Counted from the stretch's first letter, positions 56,260-64,000 are shown. The stretch is DNA of 64,000 nt from Phycisphaeraceae bacterium (GCA_019636555.1 JAHBXH010000001.1:1646928-1710927); one strand, 5' to 3'. Notes: generated by a model not told the origin, from the letters alone. Numbers and translations: made by a program.

Positions 56260-58751
56260 CCGTGCCGGGGGCAACCTATCGGCTTCAGTTGACGCCGTCG
56301 TTCGGCTTCGCCGACGCCGCGGCGGTCGTCCCGTACCTCACGGACCTCGGCGTTTCTCATCTTTACTTGTCACCAATCTTTGAAGCTGTTCCGGGCAGCA
56401 CGCACGGTTACGACCAGACCGACCCGACCCGTATCCGCGCGGAGCTGGGAGGCGCATCACAGTTCGAGCAACTCGTTCGCATCGCGCGCTCACGGAACCT
56501 CGGAATCATCATCGACATTGTGCCGAACCACATGGCGACACACTTCGCCAATCCGTGGTGGCGCGGGCTCCTCGCGGAAGGAAAGGGCTCGCGCTTCGAC
56601 AAGTTCTTTGAAGTTGCGTGGAGTGCCGCGGATGACAAGGTTGTTCTTCCGGTACTCGGAAAACCGCTCGACGAAGCGATCGCGAGCGACGAGCTCAAAG
56701 TCGAATCGGTTCAGGGCGTGCCCGTGCTCCGCTACTTCGATCGCTTTTTCCCCTTGCGAGAGGGAACGATTTCTGGTACACTTGAGTCGCTGCGAGGCGA
56801 GGCACTCGCGAAGATTCTCGATCGCCAGCACTACCGGCTTGAGTACTGGCGCACGGGTCTTGAGAAGATCAACTACCGGCGCTTCTTCGACATCGCCGAT
56901 CTCGCCGGTGTGCGGATGGAGAATCCTGACGTCTTTGAGGAGTTGCACGCCGGGGTTTTCGCTCTGGTTCGCGCTGGACAGATCGATGGGGTTCGCGTTG
57001 ACCACGTCGATGGACTTGCCGATCCGCACGACTATTGCCTGCACCTTCGGCAGCGCTTGCTCGAGATATCTCCGCGCGGTGCGCAGCCGTGGGTCCTCAT
57101 CGAGAAGATTCTCGGGGTGTCGGAACAGGTGCCTGAAGACTGGCAGGTCGATGGAACGACCGGATACGAGTTCCTTGCGGAAGCGACCCGGCTTCAGGTC
57201 GATCGGGAAGGGTTCGAGAAGCTGCGCGCGGATGCTGTGAGCGTTGGCGCTGCGCCGGAGCACTTCGAGGCGCTGCGGGTGCAGTGCAAGGCTGCCGCGG
57301 CGGAGTTGTTCCGCACTGAGGTGATGCGCATCGTGGAGCTTGCGCGCGATGCTCTGCACGCCGCGGATCGGCGGATGGATGAGGCGACGATCCGGCGCGG
57401 GCTGATCTCGATCTGCTCGCAGCTCCGCATCTATCGAACATACGGAGATGAGCGCGGCATGAGCGGAGCCGACGCGGGATTTGTCGATGCGGCGGTTGCG
57501 AGGGCTTCGGAGGGCGCGAGTGAGACGGAAGCAAATGCGCTGCGAGAGTTGGGCACGCTCTGGACGCTGCGGCCGCCGTTTGATTCGGGCGGGGCGCGTC
57601 GGGCGGCGTTGAAATTTCTCATTCCCTGGCAGCAACTCACGGGGCCGATCGCGGCAAAGGGAGTGGAGGACACGGCGCTCTACCGTGACATGTCGATGCC
57701 GGCGCTCAATGACGTCGGGTGCGAACCGGAGTTGATGGACGCGGCGCCTTCGCGGTTCTTTGCGGATCGTGCGAGGCATTCGCCCCGCGCGCTGAACGCC
57801 ACGGCGACGCACGATACAAAGCGAGGCGAAGACACGCGTGCGCGCATCGCGGCGCTCTCGCACTTGTCCGATCTGGTTGTCGAGACCTTTCGCGCGGCGC
57901 GCGCCGCGCTCGAGCCGCGGCTGGCTCAACTTCCCGAAGGAATCGCACCGAACCCGACCGATGTGATGCTGATCCTGCACACGACGGCGGCACTGATTTC
58001 GCTGGAACAAAAGCCTGTTCCAGAACTTGTTGATCGCATCAAGGCCTACGTGCGCAAGGCATCGAAAGAAGCGAAGTTGCGAACGAGTTGGCTCGACCCG
58101 GTCGAGGTGTACGAAAAAGCCTGCGATCAATTCATCGACAAGCTGGCGCGGTCATCCGAATGCCGCGGCGTGCGTGAGTCGCTGCGATCGCTCGCCCGTG
58201 AAACGCGCGGTCGCGCGGGGCTGCAGTCTCTCGCGGGGGTGCTGCTCAAAGCCCTCGGGCCGGGCGTGCCGGATTTCTATCAGGGCTGCGAGTGTCAGGA
58301 TTTGTCGCTTGTCGATCCCGACAACCGGCGTCCGGTCGATTGGCCCGAACATCGGAACCGGCTATCGCGCATCACAAGCGCTTGGAGTGGGGATTGGACT
58401 TCGTTCGCACGCGCGGCGCTCGCAAATCCGGACAGCGACGACGCGAAAATGCTCGTGACCTGGCGGGCACTTGCGATCCGGCGCTGGCTCTTGGACGCGG
58501 GCGAGTCAATCGCAGTTTCGGATCTCGAGGCGGACGGGAGCCGCTTGTTCTGGCGGTTTGTGTCGGGGCCGAACTCGGGAAGCGTGACGGTCGTCTTCGA
58601 GTCCCGGCAGGTAAGGTCGGACGCGGGCCGCACCATCAGTGCCTTTGATCAATTGACGGGCGCGTCGCGCTCCAGCGATGCCTCCGGCGTGCTCGTCGTC
58701 GTCGATGGTGCGGAGCGGCTGATCGGGGCGGTTTCGCCCGATTCGCGATAA
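56256..58751 (+). CDS. treY: Malto-oligosyltrehalose synthase
   Basis: Converts the reducing end of maltodextrin to a trehalose unit (GH13_26). It has 831 residues from ATG 56256 (ATGA overlap). The sequence begins with ATYRLQLTPSFGF, typical for TreY, and has VPNHMA, DGVRVDHVDGLADPHDY (nucleophile Asp), PWVLIEKILG (Glu), the TSGYE-like GTTGYEFL, and KGVEDTALYR. Last gene of the operon. No clear terminator follows before the STAS genes. Confidence 0.95.
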   Translation: MTVPGATYRLQLTPSFGFADAAAVVPYLTDLGVSHLYLSPIFEAVPGSTHGYDQTDPTRIRAELGGASQFEQLVRIARSRNLGIIIDIVPNHMATHFANPWWRGLLAEGKGSRFDKFFEVAWSAADDKVVLPVLGKPLDEAIASDELKVESVQGVPVLRYFDRFFPLREGTISGTLESLRGEALAKILDRQHYRLEYWRTGLEKINYRRFFDIADLAGVRMENPDVFEELHAGVFALVRAGQIDGVRVDHVDGLADPHDYCLHLRQRLLEISPRGAQPWVLIEKILGVSEQVPEDWQVDGTTGYEFLAEATRLQVDREGFEKLRADAVSVGAAPEHFEALRVQCKAAAAELFRTEVMRIVELARDALHAADRRMDEATIRRGLISICSQLRIYRTYGDERGMSGADAGFVDAAVARASEGASETEANALRELGTLWTLRPPFDSGGARRAALKFLIPWQQLTGPIAAKGVEDTALYRDMSMPALNDVGCEPELMDAAPSRFFADRARHSPRALNATATHDTKRGEDTRARIAALSHLSDLVVETFRAARAALEPRLAQLPEGIAPNPTDVMLILHTTAALISLEQKPVPELVDRIKAYVRKASKEAKLRTSWLDPVEVYEKACDQFIDKLARSSECRGVRESLRSLARETRGRAGLQSLAGVLLKALGPGVPDFYQGCECQDLSLVDPDNRRPVDWPEHRNRLSRITSAWSGDWTSFARAALANPDSDDAKMLVTWRALAIRRWLLDAGESIAVSDLEADGSRLFWRFVSGPNSGSVTVVFESRQVRSDAGRTISAFDQLTGASRSSDASGVLVVVDGAERLIGAVSPDSR

Positions 58752-58946
58752 GTCGAGTGTCCGGCTGCCGCTTGGGAGAACGGGCTCAGACCTTTCGCGG
58801 GGTTCCTTGCCGGGCCTTTCCGTGCGGCACCGCCGGTTCGAACTAATGTGGAAGCTCGCGGAGGAATCTGCACACGGGTGGAATGCCGAAACATTCGACA
58901 CGCACAAAACGCCGCTGGTGAGGATGCCGATACTCTTCAGGGCATC

Positions 58947-59354
58947 ATGGACCTGCACCGTCTCTTCAGCAAGCACGAGCCTCCGGTCGGTCTGCCGCCG
59001 TTTCTTCGCGCGGTCGAAACGATCGATGGCGTCTGCATCATGCGGGTACAGGGCAATGTGGGGCGCGGCATCGCCGATGAGGTGAACGCACGGGTGGAGA
59101 AGGCGAACCAGCTGGGGCTCTTCAACCGGCCGCTCCTGATCGATTTTTCGGGGGCGAGCGGCAGCGATTTCTCGACGGTGTCGTATTTGGTCGAGGCGGT
59201 GCGCCGGCGGATGCACGCGCACGCGAAGGTGGGGCTCCTGCATGCGCCCAAAGAATTGAAAACTCAGCTCGAGATCGGGAAGGTCGAGGGGCTGTTCGGG
59301 ATGTACGAGAACGAAGGCGAGGCGATCAGGGCGCTCGCACCCGGTGCGTCATGA
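58947..59354 (+). CDS. STAS-domain-like protein, copy 1
   Basis: Protein of 135 residues from ATG 58947 (AGGG 5 nt upstream). The pattern GVCIMRVQGNVGR, LLIDFSGASGSDFSTVSYLVEAV and KVGLLHAPKELKTQLEIGKVEGLFGMYENEGEAI fits an anti-sigma-factor-antagonist (STAS) fold; FSGASGSDFS replaces the usual DxSxVxxxDSTG. It is followed by a close paralogue. Such proteins often join partner-switching regulation, but no anti-sigma kinase is nearby. Confidence 0.75.
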   Translation: MDLHRLFSKHEPPVGLPPFLRAVETIDGVCIMRVQGNVGRGIADEVNARVEKANQLGLFNRPLLIDFSGASGSDFSTVSYLVEAVRRRMHAHAKVGLLHAPKELKTQLEIGKVEGLFGMYENEGEAIRALAPGAS

Positions 59355-59436
59355 GGCGGAGGTTTCTTGGCTCGGCGGCTTTTGATGTTTGAACGTGCCG
59401 AGCAGGGAGAACGGATCGGCTGGACAAGCCGGACAG

Positions 59437-59442
59437 TAGAAT
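59437..59442 (+). promoter_or_regulatory. -10 box abutting second STAS gene
   Basis: TAGAAT lies 7 nt upstream of the ATG at 59450, the same leaderless-type arrangement as elsewhere. Confidence 0.4.
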
Positions 59443-59449
59443 TGGAACG

Positions 59450-59902
59450 ATGGTCGATTCCGGGCCCCTGCATCACCGGGAATTTACGATGGAATTCGAA
59501 GGCATCTTCGGCAGCGGCGGTGCGGCGGCGATTTGGCCGCCGCTTGTTCGCGCTGTGGAAATGCGGAACGGCGTGTGCATCATGCGCCTTCAGGGGAATG
59601 TCGGGCGGGAGGCGGCGCGTGATGCGCAGAAGACGATCGACGAGGCCGACCGGGTGGGGCTGTTCCACTATCCGCTGCTGCTCGACTTTGCCGGGACGAG
59701 CGGGAGCGACTTCGCGACGGTTGCGCATCTTGTGAACGCGGTGCGCCGGCGGAAAGATGCGCACGCGAGGGTGGGGATCCTGCACGCGCCGGCCGAATTG
59801 AGAACGCAACTCGAGATTTCAAAGGTCGAGGGGCTGCTCGGGATGTACGAGGATGAGGGCGAGGCGGTCAGGGCGCTTTCAGAGCCGAAATCGGCCGGCT
59901 GA
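59450..59902 (+). CDS. STAS-domain-like protein, copy 2
   Basis: 150-residue paralogue of the preceding gene: GVCIMRLQGNVGR, LLLDFAGTSGSDFATVAHLVNAV and RVGILHAPAELRTQLEISKVEGLLGMYEDEGEAV. ATG 59450 is favoured by a TAGAAT box 7 nt upstream. An internal ATG (59489) would align better with copy 1 and has GGGAA before it, so the first 13 residues are uncertain. It is a recent tandem duplication. Confidence 0.75.
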   Translation: MVDSGPLHHREFTMEFEGIFGSGGAAAIWPPLVRAVEMRNGVCIMRLQGNVGREAARDAQKTIDEADRVGLFHYPLLLDFAGTSGSDFATVAHLVNAVRRRKDAHARVGILHAPAELRTQLEISKVEGLLGMYEDEGEAVRALSEPKSAG

Positions 59903-59948
59903 TAGCAGCCGTAGATCGCGAGGAAACGGATCATGCCTTCAAAAAGCA

Positions 59949-59971
59949 AAGCGGCCCATTTCGGGCCGCTT
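59949..59971 (-). terminator. Intrinsic terminator beyond the tRNA 3' half
   Basis: The stem AAGCGGCCC / GGGCCGCTT has a 5-nt loop. On the minus strand it is followed by TGCTTTTTG. It would end transcription of the original minus-strand tRNA gene. Confidence 0.7.
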
Positions 59972-59975
59972 GAAG

Positions 59976-60022
59976 CGAGGCGGACGGGAATCGAACCCGC
60001 AACCACCGGATCGACAGTCGCG
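59976..60022 (-). tRNA. tRNA 3' half (probable tRNA-Asp GTC), attachment site attL
   Basis: On the minus strand the sequence follows tRNA numbering from the anticodon loop to the discriminator base: loop CTGTCGA, stem TCCGG, variable TGGTT, T-stem GCGGG, T-loop TTCGATT, CCCGT, acceptor CCGCCTC, G73, with no CCA encoded. The 5' half expected (GAGGCGG..., CCGGA) is missing: pairing fails just 5' of the loop. This is the scar left when an element integrates into a tRNA gene; the intact copy should be at the far end of the element, outside the window. Confidence 0.75.
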
Positions 60023-60039
60023 CTCTATCCGTCATAGAC

Positions 60040-60184
60040 GATGCACACGGATGCACCTAGCCGAATAGTGCGCAAGTGACCTTGGATTCGGGGCTTACAG
60101 AGGCGATATTACATCCGGCCAACCGTCCGTCGATGCGGGTTGATGCACGCGAGCGCGGGCAACTCCTAGCCGGACTAGCCGAAT
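60040..60184. repeat. Short direct repeats between att site and integrase
   Basis: CTAGCCG occurs at 60057-60066, 60166-60172 and 60175-60184 (first and third extended to CTAGCCGAAT). GATGCAC occurs at 60040-60046, 60050-60056 and 60142-60148. Clustered direct repeats next to an attachment site are typical integrase arm or excisionase binding sites. Confidence 0.55.
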
Positions 60185-60196
60185 GAGGAACGCCCG

Positions 60197-61636
60197 ATGG
60201 GAGCCCGCCGACCGACACTCCGATTCCGCTTTGAGAAGGCCCACCTCTTGGCCGTGGCGAACGGCCAGACGGTCCGCGCGCCGGGCGTGGTCGATGAGGC
60301 GGGCGAGCCGATCACGCTGGCCCGGCCCGCCACGGGCGAAGTGACGTGGTTCGATTCCAAGCAACCGGCCCTCGCGGTGCGCGTCCCCGCCACGGGCTCC
60401 GTCCGGTTCATGCTCTATACATGGATCGACGGGAAGCCCGTGAAGCGGAACCTCCACCCTGTCCGCGCGGACGGCTGGAGCGTGGAGCGTGCCCGCGATG
60501 AGGCGCAGCGCCGCAAGGTGCGCATCGCCGATGGGCTCCCGGAGGAGCCGGACGCCCCGGAGGAGACGCCCACCCTCGCGCCGGGCGAGTTGACGTTCCG
60601 CGCCGTGGCGGGCCGGTACTTCCGGGCGCACAAGGGCAAGTTGCGGACGTGGCGGGAACTCGTGCTCGGGTTCCGAAAGCACGTCAAGCCCCATGCCCGC
60701 GTGCCAATGTCCACCGTCGATACCGAGTGGTTGCGCCGCATCCATGCCCGGATCACGGCGGAGGGAAGTCCCGGAGCCGCGAATCGCACTCTCTCCCTCC
60801 TCTCCGCGATTCTCGCCCACCACTTGCCGCAAGGCGCGCACAACCCCGCTAGCGGCGTGGTGCGAAACCCCGAGCACCAGCGCCAACGCACGTTCAATGA
60901 TGCCGAGTTGCGCGCACTCCTCCGCGCTATCGACGTGTACGAATCCGAGCCCGTGAGCGTCTCCGGCAACGAAGGGACCGACCCCGCCGATTGGCCGGAG
61001 TATCGAAAGCCGAAGGATGCCGCAAAGTTGGCGGAAGCCCGCGAGCGCTGGCGCGAGAACCTCTCCCGCAAGCAAGCGAAGGCCCGCGAGAATCGGCGCA
61101 CGGAGGCGGACTTGCTCCGTCTCTGCCTCTGGACCGGCCAGCGTGCCGGGAACGTGCGGGCAATGAAGTGGTCCGGTGTGGACTTCATCGGGGGGACGTG
61201 GCGAATCTCCGCCCGGCACTTCAAGAATGGCGATCCCCACACGGCTGGGCTTCCCGATGAGGCTCTCGACATTCTGAAGCGCCGCAAGGCGAGCGCCGCG
61301 CCGGGCGCGGTGTACGTCTTCCCCGCCGGGAATGACAAGAGCAAGCGCGGGCACTTCCTCGCGTACCACGATGCTTGGGCACGGGTGAAGGAACTCGCGG
61401 GCTTGGAGGAGACGGACGAAGGAACGCGCCTACATGATCTACGCGCGAACCTCGCTACCCGAATGTCCGAGACGGGCGAGAATGCCTTCGTGATTCAACG
61501 GGCGCTCGGGCACCGGAGCATCCGCACCACGGAGCGGTACGCCCGCCCCGGCACGGAGGCGGTGCGAGCCGCGATCCAACGCACGGCGGGCAAGGTGCGG
61601 GAAGCGGTGAAGCGTGGCGAGGAGGGAGTGGCGTGA
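60197..61636 (+). CDS. int: Tyrosine-type site-specific integrase
   Basis: Phage-type recombinase of 479 residues; GAGGAA lies about 6 nt before the ATG. An N-terminal DUF4102-like arm domain (KAHLLAVANGQTVRAPG..., YTWIDGKPVKRNLHP) and a SAM-like core-binding domain precede the catalytic part with TGQRAGNVRAMKW (first Arg), HDLRANLATRM (His-x-x-Arg) and LGHRSIRTTERYAR (His and Tyr nucleophile). All catalytic residues are present. It lies next to a tRNA 3' half, consistent with its target site. Confidence 0.93.
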   Translation: MGARRPTLRFRFEKAHLLAVANGQTVRAPGVVDEAGEPITLARPATGEVTWFDSKQPALAVRVPATGSVRFMLYTWIDGKPVKRNLHPVRADGWSVERARDEAQRRKVRIADGLPEEPDAPEETPTLAPGELTFRAVAGRYFRAHKGKLRTWRELVLGFRKHVKPHARVPMSTVDTEWLRRIHARITAEGSPGAANRTLSLLSAILAHHLPQGAHNPASGVVRNPEHQRQRTFNDAELRALLRAIDVYESEPVSVSGNEGTDPADWPEYRKPKDAAKLAEARERWRENLSRKQAKARENRRTEADLLRLCLWTGQRAGNVRAMKWSGVDFIGGTWRISARHFKNGDPHTAGLPDEALDILKRRKASAAPGAVYVFPAGNDKSKRGHFLAYHDAWARVKELAGLEETDEGTRLHDLRANLATRMSETGENAFVIQRALGHRSIRTTERYARPGTEAVRAAIQRTAGKVREAVKRGEEGVA

Positions 61637-62049
61637 GCAAGCGAAAGCCACAAGCGAAGCGGCCCACACGCGGCGAACTCTACTTGGAGCGGGTCTACGG
61701 CCCGTGGATGCACGCGGGCACCGCCAAGGTGAATCCCCGCGAGGTGCTCGCGTTGCTGGCGAAGCAAGGGGCCGAACGCGACGCGCGTTGGAATGAGGTG
61801 GCGCATGGTCCCCGCGCCGTCCCCGAAGACTGCCCGCGCGCCGTGGTGCTTCCCATCTCTCGCGCCGCCGACATTCTGGGCGTGGAAGGGAAGTCGGATC
61901 GGTTCATTGAGAACTACATCTCGAACGGGCGCATTGCCGCGAACAAACTCTCCCGGCAGCGCTGGAAGTTCGACCTTGACGAACTCGAACGGGTCGCCCT
62001 CGACTTAGAGAACGAGCGCCGAGCGGCCCGGAAGCGGCGCACGCTGTAG
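61633..62049 (+). CDS. Small basic protein with possible DNA-binding C-terminus
   Basis: Protein of 138 residues beginning at the GTG that overlaps the int stop. The N-terminal half is basic (KRKPQAKRPTRG). The C-terminal half (ISRAADILGVEGKSDRFIENYISNGRIAANKL) has the helix-turn-helix/wing pattern of excisionase-like domains, followed by a highly charged tail (ERRAARKRRTL). Its coupling to int suggests an excision/integration accessory role. No family is recognised. Confidence 0.55.
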   Translation: MSKRKPQAKRPTRGELYLERVYGPWMHAGTAKVNPREVLALLAKQGAERDARWNEVAHGPRAVPEDCPRAVVLPISRAADILGVEGKSDRFIENYISNGRIAANKLSRQRWKFDLDELERVALDLENERRAARKRRTL

Positions 62050-62122
62050 ATTCCCGCTCTCACTCGGGCGTCACTTGGGCGAAGTGCGCTCGCACCTCTT
62101 CCCCCGCCTCTGGCCACAGCGT

Positions 62123-62166
62123 CTACTTCTCACGATGGGACAAGAACCCCATCGCTGGAGAAGTAG
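62123..62166 (+). promoter_or_regulatory. 15-bp RNA hairpin covering the ribosome-binding site
   Basis: Arms CTACTTCTC (62123-62131) and GAGAAGTAG (62158-62166), plus inner GATGGG / CCCATC (62134-62139 with 62148-62153), enclose an 8-nt loop. The only SD candidate for the next gene, GGAG (62157-62160), lies inside the 3' arm, 3 nt before its ATG begins to clear. Translation of that gene would be blocked while the hairpin is closed. Confidence 0.6.
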
Positions 62167-62169
62167 CCG

Positions 62170-62427
62170 ATGGGTACGCAAACTGAGAAACCAAAGACGC
62201 GGCGAGCCACGGGACGCGATCAAGCGGCCCTCCTCTCACTCGCTCCCGATGCTGTGTTGACGCTGGCGGAAGCCGCGTCGCTGGCCACGGTAAGTCTTCG
62301 CCACCTCATGGCGGAGCGTTCGTTGGGGCGCGGCCCCCGGTGCTACTCACTTGGCGCGAAGTGCGTTCGCACCACGCGCGCCGACGTTGAAGCGTGGATT
62401 CGCTCCCGCGCTGAGGTGGCCCGATGA
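62170..62427 (+). CDS. AlpA-like helix-turn-helix protein
   Basis: Protein of 85 residues. Residues about 35-80 (TLAEAASLATVSLRHLMAERSLGRGPRCYSLGAKCVRTTRADVEAWI) show the winged-HTH pattern of MerR/AlpA excisionase-type regulators, with a wing GPRCYSLG and recognition helix SLRHLM. The N-terminus is a charged tail. It overlaps the following HTH gene by 4 bp (ATGA). Its SD is inside a hairpin. Confidence 0.75.
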   Translation: MGTQTEKPKTRRATGRDQAALLSLAPDAVLTLAEAASLATVSLRHLMAERSLGRGPRCYSLGAKCVRTTRADVEAWIRSRAEVAR

Positions 62428-62666
62428 GCACCGCCGCCGACTTGCCATTCTTGACCGTGAGTGAGGCTGCGCGTCTCACCCGCCTAAGCACCAAGAGCGT
62501 CTACCGCTTGATCGACTCGGGCCAGATTCCCGCGATCAAGGTTTCCGGCAGCATCCGAATCCCCGTCGCATGGCGCGATGCGCTCATGCGAGCGGCGGGT
62601 GAAGCCGTGGCCGCGTCTCTGGAGGCGGGTTCGCACCGCGCGGCGGAAGGGAGCGCCGGAGCGTGA
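62424..62666 (+). CDS. Excisionase-family HTH protein
   Basis: 80-residue DNA-binding protein: LTVSEAARLTRLSTKSVYRLIDSGQIPAIKVSGSIRIP, the standard excisionase/helix-turn-helix 17 pattern, followed by an alanine-rich tail. Probably controls excision or replication of the element together with the previous gene. It overlaps the next gene by 4 bp (GTGA). Confidence 0.85.
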   Translation: MSTAADLPFLTVSEAARLTRLSTKSVYRLIDSGQIPAIKVSGSIRIPVAWRDALMRAAGEAVAASLEAGSHRAAEGSAGA

Positions 62667-63049
62667 ACGTCGAACTCCGCCAAGCAATCTTGGGGTACGT
62701 CAACGAACATGACCACGTTACGTTCGCGGAACTCCAACGGGAGTTCGGCTCCCGGTTCAACATGCGCGGCGAAGTCGGACTCGCACCGGAGCGCCTCCCG
62801 ACCCTCCTCTATTGGGTCGGCATGAGCCGCGAGTTCTGCGCCGCGGTCAATGACTTGACCGCGAAGCGCGGGCCGCTCGCCCTCGCGCTGTGCTCCCCGA
62901 TGGTCTACATCCTTGACGGCGCGACACTCACGCTCCCCATCGCTACGAAAGCCCACCCGTACAAGTCGGATCACTGGTTGCCCGTGGTCATTCGTCCGCG
63001 TGCGAAGTACGAAGCGGAGGAACGGAAGGGACGGGCGAAGCGCGCATGA
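62663..63049 (+). CDS. Element-encoded protein of unknown function
   Basis: 128 residues from the GTG that overlaps the previous stop. The N-terminal FAELQREFGSRFNMRGEVGLAPE has the look of a small winged helix (DHVTFAELQREF). The rest is not recognised; no membrane segment. It is sandwiched between an excisionase and a prim-pol protein, which suggests a replication-control role. Confidence 0.6.
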   Translation: MNVELRQAILGYVNEHDHVTFAELQREFGSRFNMRGEVGLAPERLPTLLYWVGMSREFCAAVNDLTAKRGPLALALCSPMVYILDGATLTLPIATKAHPYKSDHWLPVVIRPRAKYEAEERKGRAKRA

Positions 63050-64000
63050 GTTACCTCGCGGACCCATCCCGGCCCCTCGCCCCGCTCCAGTTCGGCGCGG
63101 ACGCCCCCGCTTCCATCGGTGAAGCAGCGCTCGGCTATCGCGCGATGGGGCTCCGGGAGGTGGCGCTGGAGCACCGCTCCAAGCAATCGGTGGGCAAGTG
63201 GGGCATCGCGCGCCCGCCCGAAGCGCTCGATTCGCTCTACAAGGCGGGCGCAAACGTCGGGATTGTGCTCGGCACGAACTCCCGCAACCTCGCGGACATT
63301 GATTGCGATTGGCCGGAGGTGGCGGCGCTCCTGGCCCGCTCCGCGACGCTCGCGGAGTGTCCGACGTTCGGACGCGAGAACCTCGCGGCTTCGCACTTCC
63401 TGTTTGTGTGCGAAGGCGAGCACCGAATCACGAAGTTCGGATTCACGAAGGATGAGGCGGCGGCGCTCGGGCTCCCCGCCGACGATAAAGCGATGGTAGC
63501 GGAGATTCGCGGGAGCGGTCACTACACCATGTTCCCGCCCTCCGTGCATCCCTCCGGGGTTCGCATCGCATGGAAGCGGCCCGGCGCGCCGCCCGTGCTC
63601 CGGCTCGCGGAGGTGGAGGCGATCATCGCCCGCGTTGCCGTGCTCGCGGTGTTCGTCCGCAAGTGGCCCCGAGTGGCGGGGAACCGGGATGAACTCGCCC
63701 TCGCCCTCACCGGCGCTTGCATCGGCGCGGGGATGAGCGATGATGCGGCGAACGAAGCGGTATCGCTTGTGGCGGAACTGGCCGGGGATGAGGAGCACGC
63801 GAAGCGCGGGACGAAGGCGAGCGCCACCCGTGAGAAGATGGAAGCGGGCGACCCTTGCACCGGGCTTACCCGCTTGTGCGAGTTGCTCGGCATCGCGTCC
63901 GTCGCGCCGAAGTTGGTGAAGTGGTGGACGTGGGGCAAGCCCAAGGCGAAGGCGAAGGGCGGGCGCGACGAAGACAACGTATCCGGGCGCGACGTGGGGC
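63046..64000 (+). CDS. Bifunctional DNA primase/polymerase (prim-pol), 3' truncated by window
   Basis: Open from the ATG at 63046 (overlapping the previous stop) to the window end, 318 codons without a stop. The archaeo-eukaryotic primase fold is visible: NVGIVLGTNSRNLADIDCDWPE with the catalytic DxD, then FREN-like segments and YTMFPPSVHPSG (the conserved PPSxHPSG). A second region, NRDELALALTGACIGAGMSDDAA, matches the linker domain before a helicase in such proteins, so a C-terminal SF3-like helicase may follow. It would initiate replication of the excised element. Confidence 0.8.
   Translation, partial: MSYLADPSRPLAPLQFGADAPASIGEAALGYRAMGLREVALEHRSKQSVGKWGIARPPEALDSLYKAGANVGIVLGTNSRNLADIDCDWPEVAALLARSATLAECPTFGRENLAASHFLFVCEGEHRITKFGFTKDEAAALGLPADDKAMVAEIRGSGHYTMFPPSVHPSGVRIAWKRPGAPPVLRLAEVEAIIARVAVLAVFVRKWPRVAGNRDELALALTGACIGAGMSDDAANEAVSLVAELAGDEEHAKRGTKASATREKMEAGDPCTGLTRLCELLGIASVAPKLVKWWTWGKPKAKAKGGRDEDNVSGRDVG

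Larger units (their letters stand above)
59976..64000 (+). mobile_element. Integrative element, left end (phage-satellite-like), continues past window
   Basis: Starts at a tRNA 3' half and carries, all on the + strand and mostly overlapping: a tyrosine integrase, a small basic protein with a possible DNA-binding C-terminus, an AlpA-like protein, an excisionase-type HTH protein, an unknown protein, and a prim-pol replication protein. No capsid, terminase or conjugation gene is seen so far. The module order integrase - AlpA/excisionase - primase resembles phage-inducible satellites. The right boundary is not in the window. Confidence 0.75.

Noticed and set aside
58830..58860. GGTTCGAAC near 58835 as part of a tRNA T-arm
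   Set aside because: Neither strand gives a pairing T-stem or acceptor stem around it.

Overview
The window is GC-rich bacterial chromosome, most likely from a planctomycete of the Phycisphaerae type. Lineage markers are a PVC-type small basic protein (27250-27411), a CHRD-domain protein ending in a PEP-CTERM-like sorting tail (27511-28095), a zinc-ribbon protein with the planctomycete CxRCGYD...CPEC signature (38568-39058, frameshifted), CACAGAG-type dispersed repeats, and many genes whose -10 box lies only 5-9 nt from the start codon. The assignment is inferred from gene content; no rRNA gene is present.

Layout. 1-4048: 3' part of pilT, cardiolipin synthase, a repeat-rich spacer and a PA0069-type radical SAM protein. 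4157-7432: one 1091-residue gene of visibly lower GC, with a nuclease-like N-terminus, probably acquired and possibly a single-gene defence system. 7711-16267: class D beta-lactamase, MBL-fold hydrolase, ribF-nrnA, a solitary methyltransferase, an SDR, and murD coupled to a YdjY-like secreted protein. 16313-26248: htrA, panB, polX, recG, a DUF971 protein, an alpha/beta-hydrolase-like protein with altered catalytic residues coupled to pyrF, a candidate 22-residue membrane peptide, and nuoI. 26326-34925: small cell-envelope and metabolic genes, an orphan CoA-transferase A subunit, and a 7-bp tandem array beside a four-helix-bundle gene.

34922-37886: nrdR, and divergently thrS behind a complete ribosome-mediated attenuator: a 15-codon leader peptide with 7 Thr codons, alternating complementary 5-mers, and an intrinsic terminator. 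This is the most striking regulatory find in the window.

37883-41985: an unknown gene, a frameshifted zinc-ribbon gene, a retropepsin remnant, and a large secreted triple-repeat protein. 42434-58751: a strong sigma70-type promoter followed by a seven-gene operon glgE, treS-mak fusion, glgB, malQ, treZ, GH57 and treY. It encodes an apparently complete trehalose/alpha-glucan cycle. Two tandem STAS-domain genes follow.

59976-64000: left end of an integrative element. A 3' half of a tRNA (GTC anticodon, probably Asp) forms the attachment site. Beside it are repeats, a tyrosine integrase, three small DNA-binding-type or unknown proteins (one with its ribosome-binding site inside a 15-bp hairpin), an unknown protein, and a prim-pol protein running off the window. 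The set resembles a phage satellite.
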